From NCBI RefSeq assembly GCF_001625305.1, contig NW_017804109.1:969159-1033158 (forward strand): a stretch of DNA of 64,000 bases, written 5' to 3'. The notes below the pieces were generated by a model that was given only the letters and a program-made list of their open reading frames with translations, did not search any database and was not told the DNA's origin. The DNA is from Branchiostoma belcheri (lineage: Eukaryota; Chordata; Leptocardii; Amphioxiformes; Branchiostomatidae). Positions 34,598 through 45,489 of this stretch are shown one piece after another (positions within the stretch are counted from its first letter, which is position 1; each line of letters begins with the position of its first letter). The translations under genes were made by a program, and so were the position numbers.

Positions 34598-34745
34598 NNN
34601 NNNNNNNNNNNNNNNNNNNNNNNNNAGGAAGGAAGGAAGGAAGGAAGGAAGGAAGGAAGGAAGGAAGGAAGGAAAGTAAAAATGAATCAATAATCGAACG
34701 ATTGAATGAATGAAGGAAGGAAGGAAAGAATGAATGAATGAATGA
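34518..34745. repeat. GGAA/GA microsatellite interrupted by an assembly gap (34598-34625)
   Basis: GGAAGGAA and GAGAGA runs flank 28 Ns and pass into GAATGAAT. Serine/leucine/arginine-rich frames across it are artefacts. Confidence 0.95.
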
Positions 34746-34947
34746 ATGCCTCATTGAAATGGTTATTGACGCAAAGTGATGCGGAATTCTGTAGCATATT
34801 ATCATTTGAAACATTTCTCATTTTCTATAACATCTCGGATACGTACCTTACAGTCACGAGTCACGACACTTTCTTATTTAAACCGTATACATTGTACTAC
34901 CGAAATCTCCAAGAATGTCTTTTGATATCTACACTGACAGTATAAAC

Positions 34948-35103
34948 TTGGCAAGAAGACAGTATCAAATTGACTGGGCAGTATCCAATATGCAAAACCG
35001 CTTGGCTAGCGAAAAGATACCGGCATACAAAAAAGAAAGCCCAATAAAACAGCCAAAAAGACGTCAAAACTAATCCTCAGCCTAAACCTGTGCTTGGAGA
35101 GTA
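34948..35103 (-). mobile_element. MITE family C (CTCCAAGCAGA termini), diverged copy
   Basis: On the minus strand it runs from TACTCTCCAAGCACAGGTTT to TGGATACTGCCCAGTCAATT and GATACTGTCTTCTTGCCAAG, matching the ends of the family C copies in the 8-9.8 kb array and at 36367-36551. Confidence 0.6.
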
Positions 35104-35560
35104 ATATTACCCCAGGATCAGACGCAGCGTAGTGCGGAAACCTGACTCGTAAATTTCAAACTCACAAACTTCCGCCTTTTCTCTACACGGAGAAGGGGAC
35201 TGGGGATACTCTACAAAGCCTAAAAACACGCCAAAAATAAGCCGACACCCAAACCTTCTACAAAAACAACAGAAGAAGAACATTGCACGACAATTGCACA
35301 TGTTACAATGTGTACATAATGTAAAATAAAACCTAATATATCCTAATTACTCAAACAAAAAGGACTAGCACAAGTCTTTGATAAAGTGTAACAATCGAGT
35401 GGGGATTAGCTGCTAATCATGAGTTTCGGTATTTTTTCTTATAACAAAGCAGTCTTTTACACATTTACCTATTTTTGCATTGTGGGAATCATTACATGTA
35501 AAGATATATTCAAATCTGTCTCTAGCATCGAGACTCTTGAAATCTGTTGTACTTTATTCG
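35103..35560. other. AT-rich DNA with a family C-like fragment (about 35190-35260)
   Basis: CAAAGCCTAAAAACACGCCA followed by AAAATAAGCC matches the right half of the element at 44816-44948. Nothing else recognised. Confidence 0.4.
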
Positions 35561-35760
35561 AGAAATGTAAATGATGAGAAGAGGGCTGTGGGACGCACAC
35601 GTCACACGTTTCCCTGGCATGTTTTATGACTCCAGGGGAGGGGATCCGGCACACGCCCCACCTGAAACGTGAAGAGACATCCGTGGACATCCGTCACCAA
35701 GCGTGACAGGTTTTCCTTCCACCTAGCCTCCACCAGGCTCCTGAGGCTGCTGGAAAATTG
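35560..35760. other. Small CpG-containing patch ending in a half family A MITE
   Basis: TAGCCTCCACCAGGCTCCTG at 35724 begins like family A termini, but no matching right end follows. Confidence 0.5.
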
Positions 35761-35763
35761 TAA

Positions 35764-35925
35764 AAAGTGAATAGTGAGAAGTTTATTGCAAATTCATACC
35801 CGGGGGCTAATTGCAAATCACAAACATACAAGAATATTGGAACAGATTATACGATAACTAATAATATCTACATAATGAAAGGTAGTTGTCTAAAACTATA
35901 GCTATGTCTAAAACTAAATACTAGT
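35764..35925 (-). mobile_element. Second LINE family, 3' end
   Basis: Reverse-oriented match to 27900-28035, including TTTGCAATTAGCCCCCGGGT and GCAATAAACTTC at the 3' end. Confidence 0.6.
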
Positions 35926-36066
35926 AGTAAGCCACAGGACGATGCTGTGGTTTGCTCAAACGATCGCTTTCATGCAGCCACAAGAATAACGCCTGAGAGC
36001 CAAACTATTTTGTGCCGAAGCAATCAGAGGCATAAACATGTGCATATATGCCAGGCTATCTTTCTG

Positions 36067-36237
36067 TAGCCTCTACCAGGCTTCGAGAGACGGCTGGAAA
36101 GAGTAGAAATCGGTCAAATACATACACGAACTAGGGAGATAACATGCCGAGGAAGTTGGACTGGTAGAGAGAACGCCCTCGCCATGTTATCTGCGATTTC
36201 TACTCTCCAGCCGTCTCCCGAAGCCTGGTAGAGGCTA
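36067..36237. mobile_element. MITE family A (foldback, TAGCCTCTACCAGG termini), copy 1
   Basis: Left end TAGCCTCTACCAGGCTTCGA and right end CGAAGCCTGGTAGAGGCTA form long inverted arms with GATAACATGCC inside. The centre is shortened relative to the copies at 46525 and 59177. It abuts a CR1-like LINE tail at 36238. Confidence 0.8.
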
Positions 36238-36340
36238 GGTATAACAGTCCTTCGGTGTAACACACCAGCTTCGCAGGCACACGCGGCGCGGCGGCAGCTA
36301 GCTATATCACACCGAACGACGATATAGCACGAATACAGCA
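36238..36340 (-). mobile_element. CR1/L2-like LINE 3' tail fragment
   Basis: One 50-bp tail unit and the TAGCTAGCTGCCGCCGCGCC segment in minus orientation. The RT part is missing. Confidence 0.65.
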
Positions 36341-36366
36341 CGGAAATAGAACGATTTTAGTACATA

Positions 36367-36551
36367 CTTTCTAATATCCAAGCAGATCCCTCTCGGTGGC
36401 AAAAAGACAGTATCAAATTGGCCAGGCAGTATCCATTAGCCAGAGAAGGTCCGCGGCCACCGACGGGGGTGGGGTCAGGACAAAGAAAAACATCCATATA
36501 TAAAAAGGTAACGATCATTCCCCCACAACCTCTGCTTGGAGAGTACATACT
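36367..36551 (-). mobile_element. MITE family C, diverged copy
   Basis: Minus-strand ends TACTCTCCAAGCAGAGGTTG and GGATCTGCTTGGATATTA, with TGGATACTGCCTGGCCAATT near the second end. This matches the MITE embedded in each unit of the 8111-9775 array. Confidence 0.65.
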
Positions 36552-37015
36552 TTCTTGTTTATTCACATCTGTGACAGGCTCTACCTGAAACGCGAGGGGG
36601 AAGGCGGCAGACATCCATCACAAGACATGACAGGTTTCCTGTGCTCCTGTTTCGTTACGACGCTTCTCTCCCCACACTATAAGACACGCCGGGGACTGAG
36701 GCTTAGTTGTTTTATCACCGCTCCGTAGAACACCAAACTGACATAAATCTTTCGGTTTTCTTTTGACTTCCGGGTACGGAAGTTTTGTTTTTGGGTGGCT
36801 GAGCACGTGGGTTTGTCTGTCTGTCTGTGTGTCTAGGTTGACAACCACCACACATTTTGACATGGTTGTAACCTTCTTTCTGCCAAGCTAGCTTACGCTC
36901 CGAATTTATATTCATTAGTTTCAGGTGTGGATAGTATACTGTATGTAAATAGTCAAGTCCGTCGCAATATCTAGATCATGTCTCGGTTTTGGGTCATGAA
37001 TTTGGTTAAGAACAA
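36551..37015. other. Single-copy DNA, nothing recognised
   Basis: Short overlapping minus-strand frames only; contains a TCTG microsatellite near 36812. Confidence 0.4.
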
Positions 37016-37115
37016 CGGCCGAATGACGTCAGAACTTACAGCTGTCCTGGCAACTGCGACCCACTTCTGTAGTCACGTGACCTTTACGTCACATGCCGTA
37101 AATGATTGGTCAGTC
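37015..37115. promoter_or_regulatory. Promoter-like motif cluster (CRE, E-box, CRE half, CCAAT)
   Basis: Within 100 bp: TGACGTCA at 37024-37031, palindromic TCACGTGA (USF/TFE/CREB-type) at 37073-37080, TACGTCA at 37085-37091 and ATTGG (inverted CCAAT) at 37105-37109. No ORF of note follows in either direction. A tandem array begins at about 37160. Confidence 0.45.
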
Positions 37116-37159
37116 ACCCCCTGAGGAAGGCCGGAAAAGTTAGGCAACTCATAGTCAGT

Positions 37160-37680
37160 AAACCAGTAAATAGTTTCAAAATGCCTTCCTTTGGTATCTG
37201 ATGTTTCTACGTACAGTACTGAATTTTTTTGAGGCAGTGGCTAATGAATATTCCCACATTTTAATGAGTTTTTGACATCAGTAAAATGTGTTTTGTAGTT
37301 TTTTTTTTATGGAGAAACCTCGGTGAGATTGCGGTAACCTGTTTCCCAGTTTGCAGGCAGTGGGTAATGAATATGCCCACATTTTAATGAGTAAATTAAA
37401 ATGTGTTTTTGTAGGTTTTCTAGGCCCCTGTATGATTGTGGTAACGGTTTCACAGAGAGAAGTTTTAATAATCCCGTTATCTACACTCTCAGCCAGTAAA
37501 TACTTTGAAATGCCTTCTTTTGGTACCTGATGTGTCTATCTATTGGAGACAGTGGCTAATGAATATCCCCACATTTTAATGAGTTTTTAACATTAGTAAA
37601 GATTTTTCAATGGAGAAAGCTCGGTGAGATTGTGGTAACGGTTTCACACAGAGAAGTTTTAATAATGACGTTATCTACCG
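37160..37680. repeat. Three-copy degenerate tandem array
   Basis: Units share GCAGTGG.TAATGAATAT, CCCACATTTTAATGAGT and GGTAACGGTTTCACA, with starts near 37231, 37351 and 37548. A donor-like CAG|GTGAGT follows 37686. Confidence 0.8.
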
Positions 37681-37813
37681 GCACAGGTGAGTGTTGTGCT
37701 AATAGATGGTGTGCCGAGGTCCCGCGGCGTGGGTACCACATGTCGGCAAGATGATGAAATATCAATAAAAACACCGCTCGCCCGTCCTAGCCGTGCTCTC
37801 ACTAGCTTCCAAC

Positions 37814-38009
37814 TAGCCTCTACCAGGCTTCGGGAGGAGGCTGGAAAGAGTAGAAATCGGTCAAATAGATCTAGAGAGATAACATGCCGGGGGAGTTGGT
37901 CTGCTGGAGAGTACATTTTGCCTAGCGGACCAACTTCCTCGGCATGTTATCTCTCTATTTGACTGATTTCTACTCTTTCCAGCCGCCTCCCGAAGCCTGG
38001 TAGAGGCTA
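37814..38009. mobile_element. MITE family A, copy 2
   Basis: About 196 bp, with TAGCCTCTACCAGGCTTCGG at the left and CCGAAGCCTGGTAGAGGCTA at the right. The arms are nearly complementary through GTCTGCTGGAGAG and a short centre. Confidence 0.85.
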
Positions 38010-38086
38010 ACTATAGGTACCTGACGTCGGCATGATGATGAAATATCAATAAAAACTCCTCTCGTCCGTCCTAGCCGCGCTCTATC

Positions 38087-38153
38087 TAGCCTCTCACCAG
38101 GCCTTCCTACGGGGGTACGGATCCAGCCGCCTCCCGAAGCCTGGTAGAGGCTA
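38087..38153. mobile_element. Short MITE family A derivative
   Basis: Only 67 bp, with the same termini but an interior CCTTCCTACGGGGGTACGGA. A related left half occurs at 44449 without the right end. Confidence 0.7.
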
Positions 38154-38224
38154 CCTAAAGGTACCTGGCGTCGGCAAGATGATGAAATATCAATAAAAAC
38201 TCTGCTCGGCCGCTCGCTCTCCCC

Positions 38225-38740
38225 AGAAAAAGTCACCCCGGAGTTTCTTGCTCGCCCCGCCCCCTCCCCGGTACCGTAGCCCGGGGCGGTAATTCCGCCA
38301 GTCAGATGAGCCGCGCGCGGCGTTACGCCTCCCCGGAGTCCCCGTGACGCTGATACGCCAGGTGGGCAGGTATGCCCCGCGTAACTCTCACCTGTGGAAA
38401 CCTCCGCCGCAAGGTGTTCTCATATTTAAGACGTCATCTGGTGTGGAGAGGAGAACAGCTATGAATAATTTGCGGGTTTTTCTTGCGTGAGAGGCAGAGC
38501 GCGGCCATAACTCATCTGGCAGACTTGTGCGGAAGGGTTGAGAAGTATGAGAAGTAATAACTGCTCGGTCCTCGCTGGACGGACGGTCTCTCTGTAGCTC
38601 TGAGATTCGCAGATTTGTCATCCGGAACTAATAAGGACGGGATCCTCCCTCCTGGTCACCGGGAGATCCGAGCTTCTCCACGCACACAGGTGGCCGGAAT
38701 GAGCGGGGAAACGCCGCCTCGCCTGGGGGGAAAGGGGAAA
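38225..38740. other. CpG-rich single-copy block
   Basis: GC-rich, with a minus-strand donor-like CAG|GTGAG at 38392-38385. The right edge (from 38651) is the start of the higher-order repeat that follows. Confidence 0.45.
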
Positions 38741-41210
38741 GACAAAAGTTTTAATGAACAAAGTTTGGTGTCCTAGAAGCAGCGCCACTGAGTGCCGAGT
38801 TATTTTGGACGCTTGAACACCGATCTTCAGTGGTTCTACGTCAGTTTTAGATGTTTAATTCATAAACTCATGCTCTCACCAAGGCCTCCTTTACAAATTT
38901 TAATGAACAAAGTTTAGCGTACTAAGTCTTGGATGCAGAGACACTGAGTGCTGAGTAATCTCCATTGATTTTACACCGGGGTTTGATTTTTAAATTCATA
39001 AACTCGTGCTTAAACCAAGGAGCTTCTTTGTGATATAACGTCCTGGTCACCGGGAGAGCCGAGCTTTTCCACGCGTACAGGTGGCCGGAATGAGCGGGGA
39101 AAACTACCGCCTCGCCTGAGGGGAAATCTAACGCAACAAAAGTTTTAATGAACAAAGTTTTGTGTCCTAGAAGCAGCGCCACTGAGTGCTGAGCCATTTT
39201 GGACTGTTAAATAGCGATCTGCATTTGTTCTACCGTGCCTTTAGATTTTTAAATTCAAAAACCATACTAAGTTACACTAAGGCCATGTTTACACACTAGT
39301 AGTTTTAATGAACAAACTTGTGTACATGTCCTAGAAGCAGAGACACTGAGTGCTGGGCAATCTCCATTGGATCTACACCGGGTTTTGATTTTTAAATTCA
39401 TAAACTCGTGCTTAAACCAAGGAGCTTCTTTGTGATATAACGTCCTTGTTTAAACTCCTGGTCACCGGGAGAGCCGAGCTTTTCCACGGCACACAGCTGG
39501 CCGGAATGAGCGGGGGAAACTACCGCCTCGCCTGGGGGGAAAAGACAAAAGTTTTAATGAACAAAGTTTTGTGTCCTAGAAGCAGCGCCACTGAGTGCCG
39601 AGTTATTTTGGACGCTTGAACACCGATCTTCAGTGGTTCTACGTCAGTTTTAGATGTTTAATTCATAAACTCATGCTCTCACCAAGGCTGCCTTTACAAA
39701 TTTTAATGAACAAAGTTTGGCGTACTATGTCCTAGAAGCAGAGACACTGAGTGCTGGGCAATCTCCATTGGATCTACACCGGGTTTTGATTTTTAAATTC
39801 ATAAACTCGTGCTTAAACCAAGGAGCTTCTTTGTGATATAAAGTCCTGGTCACCGAGAGAGCCGAGCTTTTCCACGCGTACCGCTGGCCGGAATGAGCGG
39901 GGGAAACTACCGCCTCGCCTGAGGGGGAAATCTAACGCGACAAAAGTTTTAATGAACAAAGTTTCGTGTGCTAAGTCCTAGATGTAGAGCGTTGAGCCAT
40001 TGTAGACCGTGGAGTGATATTCAGTGGTTCTACCACAATTTTGACTTTTAAATCCATAAACTTAAACTTACAGTAAGGCCGTGTTTTAATGCAGAGTTTT
40101 AATGAACAACGTTTTGTGTCCTAAGTCCTGGATGCAGAGCCACTGAACGGTCATTTTGGACTGTTGAGTAGCGATCTCCAGTGGGTTTTACATCAAGTTT
40201 TGATCTTTAAATTCACAAGGTTTGTGTTCATAGTCAAAGTCAAATGTCCTGAATACAGAGCCGGAATGAGCGGGGAAAACTACCGCCTCGCCTGAGGAGA
40301 AAATCGTACACGACAAAAGTTTTAATGAACAAAGTTTTGGCGTCCGAGTGCTGAATCATTTTGGACTCTTGATTCATCTCCAGTGGGTATACCGTGGCTT
40401 TAGAGTTAACTCAGAAACCATATTTACACTTACACTAAGGCGAGTTTTAATGAAAGTTTCATGTCCAAAATCCTAGATGCTGAGCCACTGAACAGAGAGT
40501 CATTTTGGACTGTTGAGTGATATAAAATGGTTTTATAGTTTTAACAACGGTTTCATAGTTTTAAATTCATCATATTTACACTTACACGACAAAAGTTTTA
40601 ATGAACAAAGTTTCGTGTCCTAAGTCCTAGATGCAGGACGCTAAGTCATTTTGGACTGTTGAGTAGCGATCTCCAGTGATTTTACATACGTTTTTGGTCA
40701 TTTTGAATTCATAATTCGTACTGAAACTACTGAAACGGTTTTAGATTCTAAATGTATAGACTCGTTTGTTCACAATAAAGCTGACTTAAAAAAGTTTTAA
40801 TGAACAACGTTTTGTGTCCAAAGTCCTGAATGCAGAGCCAGTGAGTGCTGAGCCATTTTGGACTGTTATCGTACCGATCTCCAGTGGTTCTACAGCGGTG
40901 TTAGGTTTTTAGATTCATAAACTCATGTTTAATCATTCTTTACACTTAGATAATGCTGTGTTTACAAAGTTTTAATGAACAAAGTTTTGTGTACTAATAT
41001 CCTGAATGCAGAGCTACTAAGCCGAGAGTCATTTTGGACTGTGGAGCGATCTTCAATGATCTTTTTAGATTTGTAAACTCATAAACTCATGTTTGCTCCT
41101 TGTTTACGCTAATGCTGTGTTTGTAAAGTTTTGTGTGCTAAAATCCTGACTGCAAATAAATGGAGAGTCATTTTGACCGTTGGGTGGTCTCCAGTCGTAA
41201 CACTAGTGTT
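38651..41210. repeat. Higher-order tandem array: ~150-bp unit nested in ~390-415-bp blocks
   Basis: At least twelve units carry GTTTTAATGAACAA, then a GAGCCACTGAGTGC motif, then CATTTTGGACTGTTG, then TTTTTAAATTCATAAACTC. A GC-rich insert (CCTGGTCACCGGGAGAGCCG ... CCGGAATGAGCGGG) begins at 38651, 39042, 39457 and 39845, with a truncated copy at 40261. Beyond 40300 only the simple unit continues and it decays to the right. Confidence 0.9.
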
Positions 41211-41435
41211 TTTATCTTTGTCTATATCTAACATCATAGATCTACATATAGATCTACATATAGATCTACATGAGATCTACATATAGATCTATATCTACAT
41301 CACCATAAGAACAGTACATTATGTTTTATTATCTTACACTCCGCTCATATTTGTGAGTTCTGCGCTGTACTATCGAGACCTTGATCGTGGAGAATGTATT
41401 CTTGTCCACTGATGGCGATTCAGATACGCAGATTA
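41210..41435. repeat. Short ATAGATCTACAT repeat and flanking AT-rich DNA
   Basis: Five or six 12-bp units (ATAGATCTACAT) at about 41235-41298. Nothing else recognised. Confidence 0.8.
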
Positions 41436-41665
41436 TCGTAGACGGGAACTCGTTGCCATCAAGCACAGTTGGGGCATCATCACTCTTTAAATCATCAACT
41501 CCTGCAATTAAATGTGCAAAGATTGTGTGTTACAAGTCGTTGTGTGTGATGTAGCTAGCTGCCGCCGCGCCGCGTGCCTGCGAAGCTGTTGTGTTACGCC
41601 GAAGGGCGGTTATACCGGCTATACTGATCCAGATATAGATACAGATACTTGGGAAAATGTACATC
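41435..41665 (+). mobile_element. CR1/L2-like LINE 3' end
   Basis: Plus-strand NSLPSSTVGASSL from the RT C-terminus, then a stop, the TAGCTAGCTGCCGCCGCGCC segment, a single tail unit and a GATACAGATA run. Confidence 0.7.
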
Positions 41666-42600
41666 TATATAATCGGGAAGAGGAAGATTCAGATACACTT
41701 TTCTAATGTTAGTCATAATGTTGTTTACGAACATCATAATACTATCAGTACTAATGTCGCCCACGTTCACAAAAGGGGGCGGGCGGTGAGGTCTCATAGA
41801 TGAAGATAGTATCGTTCTTACTTCTATAAACTGTAGGTACATTTTGGTAGATCTGTCCAATGAGGTTTCATCTTCTGATTGAAACCTCCTTGATATGTTT
41901 TTTGTCTGGCCGAATCCCGCTGTCGGCATTATTTCAATTTTCTTTTTGACAATGCCGAAATGCCAGCTTTTTTAAAAGCTCTTCCGACTTTACGATGCCT
42001 TCATCTAGTTCTTTTTTCTGACGGCCAGGCCAGCTTTTTAAAAAGCTTTCCTTGTTTCTTGTAGTCTATAATGTTATATGTTAAGATTTTTCATCGCATT
42101 GTTGTATAAAAGCGACACTAATTTATTCTTAGCCACTGACGTAAGGCGGCGGATGCTGTCAGAAATATCTGGTTCTTTACAAATTAAAAACCAGCCGTTT
42201 GATTTCCTTTATGTAATGCAATACTAAGTAAAAATAACCTACATGAAGCGATACAGCGCAAAGTATAAAGCAGTTGAGTGGGCGGTGGAGTTTCTTTCTT
42301 CTCAAACAAAATCATATTCTCCTATAAAGTCTTAATTTATCTCTAATTTGATATCCTTTCCTCAAAAGAGAACCTAAAGGTCAGAAATTAAGCGAAAGTT
42401 CACTACGCGAACATAATAATGCCGTGGCCGGATGTGGAGGTAATTGCGGTAGTAAGAAATTAACACTGTGGATAAGAAGGAAGGAGACTTCAATCGCAGG
42501 TTTCCCTCTTTAGCCCGGAGGAAGGCTGTAAGGCGCTGGAGCTGACGTCTTCATCAGTACAATCCTGTTAGCAACCACGCACCGCGTTATTGTAGTGTGA
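41665..42600. other. AT-rich DNA with a CpG-containing right part
   Basis: The 111-codon minus-strand frame at 41594-41929 is not recognised and partly overlaps the LINE tail. 42415-42600 is CpG-containing and single-copy. Confidence 0.35.
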
Positions 42601-42622
42601 AATATAATCAGGAAGAGAAGAA

Positions 42623-42920
42623 GGTCTCCCGTGCTCTTATGCCGAGCGTAGGGTGGTGCCCATCTCCATTTCTGTAGCCCTTGGGCGACACACAGTTGTG
42701 AGGGGCACTACAGCAGGGGGCTAGTCCGCTGGTGTTTAACCTTCCCAATCCTTTTTTACAGTGTTCAACTAACCCTCTCTCATATGTGCTGAGTGCTAAG
42801 CAGAGAAAAAAGTGTGTGCCATTTTTTAAGTCTTTGCCATGACCCGGCCGGGGTTTGAACTCACGACCTCCTGGTTACAAAGCGAGCACTCTACCAATTG
42901 ATGAGCTATTGCACCGGTAC
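42623..42920 (-). mobile_element. tRNA-derived SINE (family 2) with target-site duplication
   Basis: The minus-strand head shows an A box TAGCTCATCAATTGGTAGAG and a B box-like GAGTTCAAACCCC. The region between reads GCTTTGTAACC as in tRNA-Thr(TGT), but the anticodon stem does not pair. Flanks AAATATAATCAGGAAGA at 42600 and again at 42921 are a target-site duplication of about 20 bp, which proves retroposition. Confidence 0.85.
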
Positions 42921-42975
42921 AAATATAATCAGGAAGAAGAAAAACATCCTTTCTTTCTCATCAGCGATCTTATGA

Positions 42976-43330
42976 TTGCCCCTTCCTTCCTTCCCACCTG
43001 AGAAAAACTTCTTTAACTTTCCTAAAGCCGTGTTCGTTAGCAGAGTTTCTCCCAGGTCCACTTTGCATGCGGCCCTCGCTACTTTCCGCGCGCTACAATT
43101 TGGCGCGCAACAAAAAGTTGCCACACTAAAAGCGGGTCGGCCTGCTCCCGCGGGCGGGTCTGTCCGTGGTGCTGACTTGCCCTCATCACGGCGAGGGCAC
43201 GCCACCTGAAAGGCGTCCTTTCTGCGGCGCTGAAAAGGCGCGGCCCCCGTGTTAATAATTGCACTCGGAGGGACGCGCGGAAGGGCCGCATCCGTGATCA
43301 AGCCTGCCCCGGGTTCAAGCGATGTTTTGT
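42976..43330. other. CpG-rich single-copy block
   Basis: Overlapping frames on both strands (131 codons minus, 77 plus) without domains, in GC-rich DNA. Candidate regulatory element. Confidence 0.4.
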
Positions 43331-43884
43331 ACGGAACTCCGCGCAGAGCCGACCCGGTGTGCCGTCCCGCAGGACCCTGGCTGAACTACTAAACTCGCAT
43401 GTACAGTAGTACTGATGTACTGTACAGTGCGTACTGCAAGACTTCCTTAGTGGCAAATACACAGTGTAGTAGCCTATACAGCAGGCTTCTGAGCCACCTA
43501 TACCGCCGTACAGCACAGAATAGCACTGTAGTCTCCACCAGGCTTCTACCGCGGCTAAACTACGGCACTGTAGTGTCCAGCAGGCTTCCAGGCTTCTTCA
43601 GTGGCTAAGCTGCAGCACAGTAAAAATGTTAAAATACAGCACAGGCTTCTAAACCAACTATACTGCCGTACTGCACTATACAGTACAGTAGTTAAGCTCC
43701 AAGCAGATCCTTCGGAGGCCAAGTGGGTCACCCGAACAGACGTACCATGTAGTACAGGGGCGTGTCTGTTTGGTGAGCCATGGGTAATGTATTCTGAACC
43801 AGAAGTTCGGGAGTTCGACCCACAGGCCACAAGCCACAAGCTCGCAAATCTTCTCACATTTTTCTTATGTCGCAAGTTTTAAGG
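43330..43884. repeat. Degenerate repeats of a GCAGGCTTCT-containing motif; tRNA-like remnant
   Basis: Partial copies of CAGGCTTCT..GTGGCTAA and TACAGTAGT lie at 43440-43680. GGGAGTTCGACCCACAGGCC near 43810-43829 is a B-box-like tRNA-derived remnant. Confidence 0.5.
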
Positions 43885-44220
43885 AAATTGTCATTAAAAT
43901 GTCACATAAGGCCATAGGAGTATCGCCGGTATGTTAACTCTAAATTCCAATACATCTCCTCTGAGATTACGCTTGCAATTGTAAGTCCGGTGCCGTCAAA
44001 AAGACTTCCAAGACAAGTTAACATTTTTTTTTTCAAATTTCATGTCAATTTTTCAACGAAACTGTCATCAAAAGTGTCACGTAAAGCTACGGGAGTTTCT
44101 CCGGTACGTTGATTCTCAACTCCAATACACCTCCTTGCATGTCCTCGGAGATTACACTTGCAAATCTAAGTCCGGTGCCGTCAAAACGTCTTCCAACTTC
44201 CAAGACAACTTAAATCCGCC
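43884..44220. repeat. Two-copy direct repeat, spacing about 175 bp
   Basis: AAGTCCGGTGCCGTCAAAA preceded by GAGATTAC.CTTGCAA occurs at about 43982 and 44168, with matching upstream GTCATNAAA.TGTCAC segments. Confidence 0.85.
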
Positions 44221-44805
44221 CATCTGCTGAAAGATGATCTCCCGGCGTCTCCCGTGCGACGATTCCGCTGAAATGTCGTCCCTAGCGGAGCGCTCCAGCG
44301 ACATCGGCGGCACCTCGTGAGGTCGTGGGGCCGGCCGGTAAGCCCTCCGTCCCCCCTGAAAAGCCGGGCAGGCCGTTTGCGGGACCGAAAGGGCTCTACG
44401 GTGGTGAAGTGTGTGATTATGGGTGACAGGACGTGCGACACTTGGTGTTAGCCTCCACCAGGCCTTCCTACGGGGGATCGGATCGTAGAATTCGGCATAA
44501 AAAAAGGAAATAGTTTGTCAGGAAAGTCAGTCTGCGAGGGGGTTAATTTGCCCTTAAAACTCCCCTAGTCAATTATTCTTCCTATTCACTAAATTTGACT
44601 TTTTTCGAACCCGCAAATTATGTCAGTGTTGTGGTCGCGATAAAGTTCGCAGGTGTTTCCAAGCAAAAACCCTCCGTCCCCCTGAAAAGCCGGGCAGGCC
44701 GTTTGCGGGACCGAAAGTGGCCTGGGTGCGATCTAGTGTGGCTCAGCGGTGGTGAAGTGTGTGATTATAGGTGACAGGACGTGCGACACTTGGCGATGTT
44801 ACGGT
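44220..44805. repeat. Two-copy direct repeat (CCGGGCAGGCCGTTTGCGGG) in CpG-rich DNA
   Basis: The stretch with CTGAAAAGCCGGGCAGGCCG and GACAGGACGTGCGACACTTG occurs at 44358-44444 and 44684-44792. A half family A MITE (44449) and a CGATAAAG segment used as an empty site (44637-44645) lie between them. Confidence 0.85.
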
Positions 44806-44815
44806 CACGATAAAA

Positions 44816-44948
44816 TACTCTCAAAGCAGAGGTGTGGGTTTTGGATTCTTTTTGGCGTGTTTTTAGGCTTTTTATCGGGGTTTCTTTTCTGCAAAGCCTA
44901 AGAACACGCGAAATATAAGCCAAAACCCACACCTCTGCTCTGAGAGTA
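44816..44948. mobile_element. MITE family C-related foldback with target duplication
   Basis: A 133-bp near-perfect hairpin: TACTCTCAAAGCAGAGGTGT at the left, ACACCTCTGCTCTGAGAGTA at the right. Flanks ACGATAAAA and GCGATAAAG agree at 7 of 9 positions. The local duplicate at 44633-44672 reads GTCGCGATAAAGTTCGC without the element. Confidence 0.88.
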
Positions 44949-45034
44949 GCGATAAAGGTGTATCCAAGCAAAAACCTTTTTTTTTCGCCAAACACCTCCG
45001 AGAATATTCAAAGACAATACAAAGAGTATTCTTC

Positions 45035-45245
45035 CTCTTCTTCTTGTTCTTCTTCTCCAAACAAATAAGGTCAATGACCTGGACCAGACGTCTGTCACCA
45101 TGGTAACTGGTGTTGGATATGTTGTAATAATGTTGCAGAACTGAGTTCAAGGGGGCTGCATGGTCACCATATTATATATGAGTCTTTGAGTAAGAATAAA
45201 CGAATCAGTAGTTGGGCCATGTGAAGGAAACATGATGCATATTGG
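45035..45245 (-). mobile_element. Family D repeat, copy with intact X-box
   Basis: Minus-oriented copy from the CTTCTTCTCCAAACAAATAA segment, with GTCACCATGGTAAC at 45094-45107. Confidence 0.7.
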
Positions 45246-45489
45246 AACAACGTACTAGCGGGGTAGCGGATCTTGGGGAGCGGACTAAAGCTAACAAGGC
45301 TGGACTCCAGGCTAACACCTTATACCATCGTAAGCACTAAAAAGCCTTTTCGGTAGCGTGAAGGCCAGGCTTCTCCTGCTTCTATCTGTGTGTGTGGCGT
45401 TGTCCAATAGAATTATTGAAAAGATGCGTTTCTGAGATGAAAACACATCCTCCACGGTCCAGCTCACTTCTGATTACTCGGCAAGACAG

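Larger units (their letters stand above)
37728..38225. repeat. Three-copy local repeat with family A MITEs at its junctions
   Basis: GATGATGAAATATCAATAAA followed by a CTCG-rich stretch occurs at about 37751, 38034 and 38178. Between copies lie a family A MITE (37814-38009) and a short family A relative (38087-38153). Confidence 0.8.

Noticed and set aside
34331-34814. Ser/Leu/Pro-rich frames across Ns
   Set aside because: GA and GGAA microsatellite plus an assembly gap; the frame across Ns has no meaning.
42840-42915. Functional tRNA-Thr gene
   Set aside because: Anticodon stem does not pair and the segment lies inside a retroposed element with a target duplication.
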